The notes under the pieces were generated by a model. The model was not told the DNA's origin. It searched no databases and saw only the letters and a program-made list of their open reading frames with translations. A DNA stretch of 6,118 bases from Acidobacteriota bacterium (GTDB lineage: Bacteria > Acidobacteriota > Terriglobia > UBA7540): NCBI GenBank assembly GCA_003224635.1, contig QHZK01000363.1, forward strand, positions 1 to 6,118, in the 5' to 3' direction. Both the position numbers and the translations under genes were made by a program. Shown piece after piece: positions 1-4,416 of the stretch. Numbering within the stretch: the stretch's first letter is position 1; each line of letters opens with the position of its first letter.

Positions 1-74
1 TTACCGAGTGCGGCCGCCGCGCGCTCGTGTGAGGCGCCGTGGGAGACCGTCAGGATCAGGATCTTGGGTGGCAT
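1..74 (-). CDS. N-terminal fragment of an MGDG-synthase/processive glucosyltransferase-like glycosyltransferase
   Basis: Read on the minus strand, an ATG at 74-72 opens a frame that stays open to the window edge, giving 24 residues. They contain KILILT near the start, then SHGASHERAA and an alanine/leucine helix start. This matches the N-terminus of the MGDG synthase / UgtP family (pattern ILILT, two or three residues, G, a histidine about three residues on, then a helix), which transfers galactose or glucose from a UDP-sugar to diacylglycerol at the cytoplasmic membrane. The usual G-N-G-H or G-x-G-H is G-A-S-H here. Most of the gene lies outside, so substrate and even subfamily are unproven. 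No clear Shine-Dalgarno sequence precedes the ATG. The gene is divergent from the LysE-family gene, with a heptamer inverted repeat between them. Alternative: another GT-B glycosyltransferase with the same N-terminal Rossmann start. Confidence 0.55.
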   Translation of the reverse strand, partial: MPPKILILTVSHGASHERAAAALG

Positions 75-90
75 TCTCGGTTGCCAGTGC

Positions 91-168
91 GAAGGTTAAA
101 GGTTAAAGGATAAAGGGTAAAGGAGCCAGAAATCGTCAAACTTTATCCTTTACACTTTAACCTTTACA
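91..168. repeat. Inverted repeat made of two four-unit heptamer arrays
   Basis: The left arm is four tandem heptamers at 94-100, 101-107, 108-114 and 115-121 (GGTTAAA, GGTTAAA, GGATAAA, GGGTAAA). The right arm is four heptamers in the opposite sense at 141-147, 148-154, 155-161 and 162-168 (CTTTATC, CTTTACA, CTTTAAC, CTTTACA). Positions 97-122 pair with 141-166 at 23 of 26 positions around an 18-base spacer. The element fills most of the gap between two divergent genes, and its right end is 2 bases before the GTG of the LysE-family gene. It is AT-rich against a GC-rich background. It could be a mobile or amplifying palindromic repeat, a cruciform or mRNA hairpin, or an operator region; the sequence alone does not decide. 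Confidence 0.85.
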
Positions 169-170
169 CT

Positions 171-791
171 GTGCACATGGACTTGCTCTTGCTGGGAGCC
201 GGGATGGGAGTGGCCGGCGGGCTGTTTCCGAGTCCGCTTCACATGATCGCCCTGGCTCAGGTCGCGCTCAAACGCCGGGCCCTGGCGCTGCTGGTCCTGG
301 TGGGAGCGCCGCTCGTGGTCGACGGAGCCCTGCTGCTCGTGACCTTCTTCTTTTACCAGTACATCCCTCACAACATCGCCCACGACGTGGCCTACCTAGG
401 CGGCGCTATCGTGCTGGCCTTTGGTGCTTACTCGCTGGCCCAGGCCCGCGGCAAGAGTCAGGAAGAAATGGCGCGCTCCGGCGCGCTCACTTACACGAGC
501 GTTTCTGTTGGGGTTTTGGCTGAGGCGACAGCTCCCGGAACCTGGGTCTACTGGCTGACCGTCGCCGGTCCCATCATCGAGGAAGGGCGCAGAAACGGTT
601 ACTGGCGCGTGGCTCCATTCTTTGCCGGGAGCCTGGCGGGATACTACGGGGCGGCGATCGTCAGCGTCTGGTTGATGGCCTGGGGCGCCGGCCTGCACAA
701 GAAGTTCAAGCAACGCCTCTTCCTGTTCGCCAATCTACTGCTGGTGGTTCTGGGAATCTCCTACGTGGTGCGCGCCTATCTCGGAAGATAG
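171..791 (+). CDS. LysE-family membrane exporter
   Basis: This encodes a 206-residue, very hydrophobic protein, the normal size for the LysE/RhtB family of amino-acid and small-metabolite exporters of the cytoplasmic membrane. About six membrane segments can be seen, near residues 5-30, 38-62, 74-92, 110-135, 147-172 and 183-204. The family's N-terminal G-rich first helix ending in a PGP-like motif is present as GMGVAGGLFPSPL (residues 11-23), with serine replacing the middle glycine, and is followed by the expected helix. D51 sits in the second helix where the family often has Asp. The fourth segment has APGTW (121-125) at the place of the usual NP motif. The substrate cannot be read from sequence. 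Start: GTG at 171 or ATG at 177; neither has a Shine-Dalgarno sequence because the heptamer repeat ends at 168. It appears to be transcribed alone. Confidence 0.75.
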   Translation: MHMDLLLLGAGMGVAGGLFPSPLHMIALAQVALKRRALALLVLVGAPLVVDGALLLVTFFFYQYIPHNIAHDVAYLGGAIVLAFGAYSLAQARGKSQEEMARSGALTYTSVSVGVLAEATAPGTWVYWLTVAGPIIEEGRRNGYWRVAPFFAGSLAGYYGAAIVSVWLMAWGAGLHKKFKQRLFLFANLLLVVLGISYVVRAYLGR

Positions 792-815
792 CTAGGCTAG
801 CAGGAGTGCTGAAAA

Positions 816-843
816 CGGCTGCCTCGCCGCGCAGAGTCAGCCG
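816..843. terminator. Possible terminator hairpin after the LysE-family gene
   Basis: CGGCTG (816-821) pairs with CAGCCG (838-843). After one mismatch, CTC (823-825) pairs with GAG (834-836), leaving an 8-base loop. It begins 24 bases after the LysE stop codon. On the plus strand no T-run follows, so as an intrinsic terminator for the exporter it is weak. On the minus strand the hairpin is followed by TTTT, so it would work better for transcripts coming from the right. Confidence 0.3.
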
Positions 844-1205
844 ACCCCTCACTGCGTCCGGCTTGACCTGTCGTGGTGAGCGAAGCGAACGTCTCCCAGC
901 GTTCTGGTCGCTGTGCTTCGGATAATAGGAGCGAAGAGCCTTTTCAGGGGCCGGCCGACCGATGCATCGCCGCGTCGCGAGACTGCATCCAAATGTCAAA
1001 TAGCCGCTGCGCGACCGGAACCGCTCACGCTGCGCGCCTCCACTCTTGCTAATCTCAACAATCTCAAGCAAATACGCGCACACCTCGGACGACAGGCAAC
1101 AAAGTTGAGCAGATTGCCGTCATAGTGATCGAGAGTCGGCGATGTCACGGACCTCGAAATCAGGAGCGCGAACACGAGCAGCAGACGCTCCAGCAAACAT
1201 CGCCG

Positions 1206-1213
1206 AAAGGAGG
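1206..1213 (+). promoter_or_regulatory. Strong Shine-Dalgarno sequence that fixes the BON-protein start
   Basis: AAAGGAGG lies 6 bases before ATG 1220. It is the strongest ribosome binding site in the window and favours ATG 1220 over the in-frame ATG at 1142, which would add 26 polar residues in front of a clean signal peptide. Confidence 0.9.
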
Positions 1214-1219
1214 TCGGAT

Positions 1220-1942
1220 ATGTTCAAGAACAACAAATGGTTCCTTTCGGTTCCCTTGGCCGTAGTTTTGGCGGCCGGAATGGGCTTCGCAAAGGCCCAT
1301 GTCACGGACAGCCAGATTGTTGCCGAGATTCAAGACCACCTGTATCACGCTCATATCTACAAGCAAGGAGATGTGCGTGTAAGCTTTGAGAACGGCGTCG
1401 CCACGCTCACCGGGACTGTGGACAACCTGGGGGCCAAGCTCGACGCCGAGCGCGCGGCGCGCAAGGCGGACGATGTGAGGCAGGTCGTGGACCAGATCAC
1501 GGTCCACGCCGAGGACGTGACTCCGAGCCAGGTCGCGGAGCAGGCGCGCAAGGAGATTGTGACGTACCCGTTTTACACGATTTTTGACAACGTTGTTCTG
1601 AAAGTTGACGGCGACAAGCTCATCGTCAGCGGCCAGGTGAGCCAGCCTTTCAAGAAGGACGACATCGGCCGTTTTCTGGCTCACGTCAAGGGCGTGGCAG
1701 AACTCGAGAATGACCTTGAAGTTTTGCCGACGTCGAATTATGACGACCAGTTGCGCATCGCTATCGCTCGGGCCATCTACGGCGATCCCTACTTCGCCAT
1801 TCACATCATTGTGAAGAACGGGAACGTGACGCTGGTCGGCGTGGTGAACAATCAGGTTGATCGCGCCAAGGCCGAGGCCGACGCGCGTTTCGCTGCTACC
1901 TTCTTTGCTCTCACTAACGACCTGCGCGTTGAGCGCGGATAG
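1220..1942 (+). CDS. Secreted protein with three BON domains
   Basis: The product is 240 residues. An N-terminal signal peptide (basic KNNK at 3-6, hydrophobic core about 8-24, probable cleavage after AKA near residue 26) points to export to the periplasm or, less likely, the outer envelope. The mature part is three BON domains of about 65-70 residues: about 29-97, 102-168 and 173-238. Each has an alpha-helical start, then a beta hairpin with the conserved glycine (GVATLTGTV, G65; KLIVSGQV, G138; NVTLVGVV, G207), a second helix, and a closing strand (VDQITV, ENDLEV, TNDLRV). BON domains, as in OsmY and DolP, bind phospholipid surfaces and support envelope integrity or osmotic protection; the role here is inferred from that. 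The gene stands alone, with a very strong ribosome binding site and a strong terminator behind it, suggesting an abundant product. The third domain lacks the usual glycine before its last strand. No enzyme domain is present. Confidence 0.88.
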   Translation: MFKNNKWFLSVPLAVVLAAGMGFAKAHVTDSQIVAEIQDHLYHAHIYKQGDVRVSFENGVATLTGTVDNLGAKLDAERAARKADDVRQVVDQITVHAEDVTPSQVAEQARKEIVTYPFYTIFDNVVLKVDGDKLIVSGQVSQPFKKDDIGRFLAHVKGVAELENDLEVLPTSNYDDQLRIAIARAIYGDPYFAIHIIVKNGNVTLVGVVNNQVDRAKAEADARFAATFFALTNDLRVERG

Positions 1943-1949
1943 CGCCTGA

Positions 1950-2000
1950 CGGCTCTCAGCCGAACCACGGCGAGGGTTTCCCCTCGCCGTGGCTTCTCTT
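1950..2000 (+). terminator. Intrinsic terminator of the BON-protein gene, preceded by a small hairpin
   Basis: A perfect 12-bp stem, CCACGGCGAGGG (1965-1976) with CCCTCGCCGTGG (1981-1992), closes a TTTC loop (1977-1980) and is followed by the pyrimidine tail CTTCTCTT (1993-2000). A smaller perfect hairpin, CGGCT (1950-1954) with AGCCG (1958-1962), lies directly before it, 8 bases after the stop codon. The tail is T-rich only on the plus strand. The stem could also block readthrough from the convergent PAP2 gene. Confidence 0.88.
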
Positions 2001-2159
2001 GGGCGGTTCCCGCCCGCGTCAAGGTCGCAAATCTCCAGACCTCCGGTCTTGCGGTCCCTCCCAAGGCAGGTCGAATCCAATCAACTCCAATCAACGCGAA
2101 ACCAGGCCAGAAACGCTTGCGGAGAACTCTCGGCATCACGCAGGATCTTGGCCAGAATG

Positions 2160-3200
2160 CTACGGTCTATGAAGGCGGGTCGAGACCAGAAACGCCGCGA
2201 TGCCGATGAGCGCGCCCGCCGCCGCGTCAGCGGCGTAGTGGTAGCGGCCGACGACCGTGGCCACGGCGACGCTCGCGGCCGCAACCCCAAAGAACACGCC
2301 GGCGCGAGGCCAGTGGGCGCGCACCGAAAGCGCGGTCGCCGTCACCGCCGCCACGTGGCCGCTCGGAAAGACGCTGGACTGGATGCCATACTGCCCCAGA
2401 ATCCAGAAGTTCATCTCGCGGAAGAGTGGCTGGACGACCGGCCCGGGGAGATCGTGGAAGAAAACGCGCGGCGGGGTGGAAGGGAACAGCGGGAAAAGCG
2501 CATAGCAGGTGAACTGCGCCAGCAGGACGGTCGTCCAGAAGCGGTCGATGGCGCGATCGGCCTCAAACCGGCCTCCGGGAGCGAGCCTCGGCCATTCGCG
2601 CAGGACATACAGCGCGCCCAGTCCTAGCGGGACCAGCGGATAGCAAAGGGAGTACGCGAATTCAAGATAGCGCTCAAGCCAGGGCGCGCCGGCGTCGAGC
2701 GCGCCCAGCACCCAGCGGTTCTCAAGCAGCGTGTGGTCCCAGCGAACGAACAGGTAGTCCAGCCGATGCGTCGAGTCGGGGAAGAAGAGCAGTCCGGACT
2801 CGCGATACGCCAGCAGAATCAGGACCGCAGGGAACCAGTCGCGAATCGTGACGAGGAATACACTGCGTTCTCCCGCGGACCACTCGGCAAGGCGGAAGCC
2901 CCTAAGCGTATCCTTCAGCGAACCTGTGGGCGGCGAACCGGCGAGTTTTACGCTGCCGGAATCGGCGGAGTACTTGCTGAGAAGGGTGATCACTCCGCTG
3001 GCGAGAAAGTTCAGCACCGCAATCGTCAGACCCTGTGTGACCCAGACGCGATAAAACGGCGCCGCCATCGACACGTAAGTCAAATAGATGAGAACCAGCT
3101 TCTCTGACACGCGCAGCCTGGCCGCCGCCTCGAAAAGGCGCGCGGCGGTTTTCACGGCTGGTTTCGCCGGGATAGCTGAGGGTTGAATCACGTCGCTCAT
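2160..3200 (-). CDS. Polytopic PAP2-superfamily protein, Aur1/inositolphosphotransferase-like
   Basis: The 346-residue product has a polar N-terminus (1-30) and several membrane segments (about 34-50, 56-74, 113-139, 178-200, 221-240, 284-315, 326-342). The catalytic region is C-terminal: FPLFPSTPPR (236-245) resembles the FPxxPPR/W motif of the PAP2_3 (Aur1/Ipt1-like) branch. FPSGH (278-282) supplies the acid/base histidine H282, and GRYHYAADAAAG (318-329) supplies nucleophile H321 and its partner D325. Threonine (T315) stands where classical PAP2 enzymes have arginine, as is common in the Aur1 branch. Such enzymes hydrolyse or transfer lipid-phosphate or phospho-headgroups at the outer membrane face; the substrate here is unknown. 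ATG 3198-3200 (minus strand) has AGGA five bases upstream (plus-strand 3206-3209). It is convergent with the BON gene and divergent from phoB. Alternatives are an undecaprenyl-diphosphate or phosphatidate phosphatase. Confidence 0.82.
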   Translation of the reverse strand: MSDVIQPSAIPAKPAVKTAARLFEAAARLRVSEKLVLIYLTYVSMAAPFYRVWVTQGLTIAVLNFLASGVITLLSKYSADSGSVKLAGSPPTGSLKDTLRGFRLAEWSAGERSVFLVTIRDWFPAVLILLAYRESGLLFFPDSTHRLDYLFVRWDHTLLENRWVLGALDAGAPWLERYLEFAYSLCYPLVPLGLGALYVLREWPRLAPGGRFEADRAIDRFWTTVLLAQFTCYALFPLFPSTPPRVFFHDLPGPVVQPLFREMNFWILGQYGIQSSVFPSGHVAAVTATALSVRAHWPRAGVFFGVAAASVAVATVVGRYHYAADAAAGALIGIAAFLVSTRLHRP

Positions 3201-3471
3201 AGTTGTCCTGCTTCAGGAGTCGCCGGCGCTTCAATGTTAGGAAGAGTTGCACCCCGCAGCGCCACACCCGTAGCCTATGCGCGTAGCGTGCCAACCCGTC
3301 TGGTGCAACGTAGTTCTGTTTGCAATAGGATACAGCCGCGATCGGGAGAGGGGCGTCAACCGAAACCGACAGCCACACCCGTTCGCTGCCAGAAAAAACT
3401 TGCAGGCGACACAGCCGACCCCTGACGAACTGGCTGCGAAGTATCGACAAGTGTCACGTTATAATGCGGAG
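3201..3471. other. Divergent intergenic region between the PAP2 gene and phoB
   Basis: These 271 bases must hold promoters for both genes, but I cannot identify a full -35/-10 pair for the PAP2 side. Visible elements are an 8-bp inverted repeat GTTGCACC (3246-3253) and GGTGCAAC (3302-3309), separated by 48 bases, and a TATAAT at 3460-3465 next to phoB. The phoB frame stays open upstream to an ATG at 3277. The extra 65 residues have no domain character and would extend an already complete receiver domain, so I treat them as non-coding. Other in-frame starts are GTG 3451 and GTG 3484. Confidence 0.55.
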
Positions 3472-3472
3472 G
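3460..3472 (+). promoter_or_regulatory. Candidate -10 element and Shine-Dalgarno at the phoB start
   Basis: A perfect TATAAT (3460-3465) is followed by GGAGG (3468-3472). No good -35 lies 16-18 bases upstream and there is no extended -10 TG. If used, transcription would begin near 3472, at or beside the chosen GTG, giving an almost leaderless message. The GGAGG runs into GTG 3472 but is 11 bases before the in-frame GTG 3484, so it favours that later start if transcription begins further upstream. Confidence 0.4.
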
Positions 3473-4191
3473 TGCACGCGCGCGTGGTTATCATCGAGGA
3501 CGAAAAAGACATCGTTGAGCTGGTGAGCTACACCCTGCGCAAGGAAGGCTTTGACGTTCAAGGCTTCATCCGTGGCAAGGAGGGGCTCGAACACCTTCGC
3601 TATAAGCCTGCAGACCTCGTCCTGCTTGACATTCTGCTTCCCGACCTGGACGGGTTGGAGATTTGCAAGCGCCTGCGCGGGGACGAGCGCCTGAAGCGCA
3701 TACCGGTCATCTTTCTGACCGCCAAAGGCGAGGAGCTCGACCGAGTGCTGGGTCTGGAGCTCGGCGCTGACGACTACGTCGTCAAGCCCTTCAGCCCGCG
3801 GGAGCTTGTAGCGCGGGTGAAGGCCGTCTTGCGCCGCCAGGAGCGCGTAGTCGAGAAGAGCGAAGTGGTCGATGCAGGCGGGGTGCGCCTGGACCCTCTC
3901 ACCCAGGAGGTAACGGTCGACGGGCGAGCGGTGGAATTGAGCGCGCTCGAGTTCAAGCTGCTGCACCTTCTGGCCTCGCACCCGCGCCGGATTTTCAGCC
4001 GCGATCGGCTGCTCGACGAAGTGTGGGGCCGCGACCGCTTTGTGACGCCTCGCACCGTGGACGTCCACATCCGCCGCTTGCGCGAGAAGATCGAAACGCG
4101 CGCGGAAAAACCGAAGTATCTTCAAACCGTCCGGGGTTCCGGCTATCGCTTCTCGTCGGAGCCAAGCGAGTCGGAGGCGGACGAGGAGTAG
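3472..4191 (+). CDS. phoB: PhoB-type response regulator (OmpR family)
   Basis: From GTG 3472 the product is 239 residues, the typical size. The receiver domain (about 3-122) has the acidic pair E9-D10, phospho-acceptor D53 in LVLLDILLPDLDG, T83 in FLTAK and K105 in VVKPF. The winged-helix DNA-binding domain (about 133-232) ends with the family's recognition helix TPRTVDVHIRRLREKI, followed by the wing YLQTVRGSGYRF. A short acidic tail (SESEADEE) follows. It should be phosphorylated by the kinase encoded downstream and activate or repress phosphate-response genes; this is inferred from the PhoR-like partner, since other OmpR-family regulators look alike. MHARVVIIEDE gives a complete first beta strand, which is why I prefer GTG 3472; GTG 3484 would shorten that strand but has better ribosome-binding-site spacing. 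GTG 3451 is also possible. Confidence 0.88.
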   Translation: MHARVVIIEDEKDIVELVSYTLRKEGFDVQGFIRGKEGLEHLRYKPADLVLLDILLPDLDGLEICKRLRGDERLKRIPVIFLTAKGEELDRVLGLELGADDYVVKPFSPRELVARVKAVLRRQERVVEKSEVVDAGGVRLDPLTQEVTVDGRAVELSALEFKLLHLLASHPRRIFSRDRLLDEVWGRDRFVTPRTVDVHIRRLREKIETRAEKPKYLQTVRGSGYRFSSEPSESEADEE

Positions 4192-4193
4192 TT

Positions 4194-4273
4194 CTCAGTA
4201 GTCAGTTATCAGTAAGAACTGGCAGGCTCGGCCGCCGAGAACCACGACTGACCAACTGACTACTGACAACTGA
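4194..4273. repeat. Inverted TCAGT/ACTGA heptamer repeat with central hairpin
   Basis: The left arm has three heptamers, CTCAGTA (4194-4200), GTCAGTT (4201-4207) and ATCAGTA (4208-4214). The right arm has four in the opposite sense, GACTGAC (4246-4252), CAACTGA (4253-4259), CTACTGA (4260-4266) and CAACTGA (4267-4273). AGTAGTCAGTT (4197-4207) is an exact inverted match to AACTGACTACT (4254-4264). In the middle, CTCGG (4227-4231) pairs with CCGAG (4235-4239) around CCG. The element starts 3 bases after the phoB stop codon. It may also act as a transcription barrier or mRNA stabiliser, although it lacks a terminator T-run. Confidence 0.85.
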
Positions 4274-4280
4274 GTGGTCA

Positions 4281-4305
4281 TGTCGCTTTGCGACACCCGC
4301 AAAGC
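4281..4305 (+). promoter_or_regulatory. Two mutually exclusive perfect hairpins
   Basis: TGTCGC (4281-4286) pairs with GCGACA (4290-4295) around TTT. GCTTTGCG (4285-4292) pairs with CGCAAAGC (4298-4305) around ACACC. The two stems share 4285-4292, so only one can form at a time. The second (8 bp) looks stronger. A further perfect hairpin follows: GCGTT (4317-4321) with AACGC (4326-4330), loop TACC. Whether these act as a switch in the phoB-phoR transcript is unknown; DNA-level palindromes are an alternative. Confidence 0.45.
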
Positions 4306-4343
4306 AATGAAAATGGGCGTTTACCAACGCGGAGAAGCCTTCA

Positions 4344-4408
4344 CTGAAAACAAAGCACTTAGCGCTTATTTTCAGGGCAGAACTGAAAACTGAGCACTGA
4401 CGACTGCT
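4344..4408 (+). repeat. ACTGA heptamer array and competing CTGAAAA/TTTTCAG hairpins before phoR
   Basis: Four heptamers lie in direct order at 4381-4387 (AACTGAA), 4388-4394 (AACTGAG), 4395-4401 (CACTGAC) and 4402-4408 (GACTGCT), the same unit as the right arm of the preceding repeat. TTTTCAG (4369-4375) can pair with CTGAAAA upstream (4344-4350) or with CTGAAAA downstream (4383-4389, 7-base loop), but not both. The upstream stem continues imperfectly towards its loop with AA/TT and GC/GC pairs. The array ends 8 bases before the phoR ATG and leaves no room for a recognisable Shine-Dalgarno sequence. Confidence 0.7.
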
Positions 4409-4416
4409 TCTTCCAA

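Larger units (their letters stand above)
792..1219. other. 428-bp non-coding stretch between the LysE-family and BON-protein genes
   Basis: I find no convincing gene here. Open frames on both strands have arginine/serine-rich translations without domain character. Visible structure: a hairpin just after the LysE stop (816-843, listed separately); an imperfect stem 879-891 with 900-912 (10 of 13 pairs, 8-base loop); and an 8-bp direct repeat AATCTCAA at 1051-1058 and 1060-1067 bracketed by the inverted pair TTGCT (1046-1050) and AGCAA (1067-1071). The promoter of the BON gene should lie in the right half, but I cannot find a good -35/-10 pair. A small RNA cannot be excluded. Confidence 0.6.

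Noticed and set aside
91..168. CRISPR-like or phage attachment reading of the heptamer array
   Set aside because: Units are 7 bases with no spacers, and there is no cas gene, integrase or tRNA nearby.
913..1125. Plus-strand ORF of 70 codons in the long intergenic region
   Set aside because: No ribosome binding site, no hydrophobic or domain pattern, and arginine/serine-rich content typical of non-coding GC-rich sequence.
1160..2080. Minus-strand open frame of about 306 codons opposite the BON-protein gene
   Set aside because: The plus strand has a ribosome binding site, signal peptide, three BON domains and a terminator; the minus frame would run through that terminator and has no domain.
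2050..2095. tRNA-like TCGAATCC near 2074 followed by TCCA
   Set aside because: The T-stem does not pair, the loop does not fit, and no anticodon or D arm can be found upstream.
1989..2627. Open plus-strand frame of about 212 codons overlapping the PAP2 gene
   Set aside because: The translation is dominated by arginine, glutamate and glycine without domain character and lies antisense to a gene with clear catalytic motifs.
3449..3460. Possible Pho box upstream of phoB (a TGTCAC half-site)
   Set aside because: Only one half-site can be seen; there is no second copy at the expected 11-base spacing.
3277..3471. N-terminal extension of phoB by 65 codons
   Set aside because: The receiver domain is complete without it, and the extension has no domain character or ribosome binding site.
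4280..4393. 37-codon ORF (ATG at 4280, TGA at 4391-4393) in the phoB-phoR gap
   Set aside because: It has no Shine-Dalgarno sequence, covers hairpins and repeat units, and ends at a stop supplied by the heptamer. Kept as a weak possibility only.
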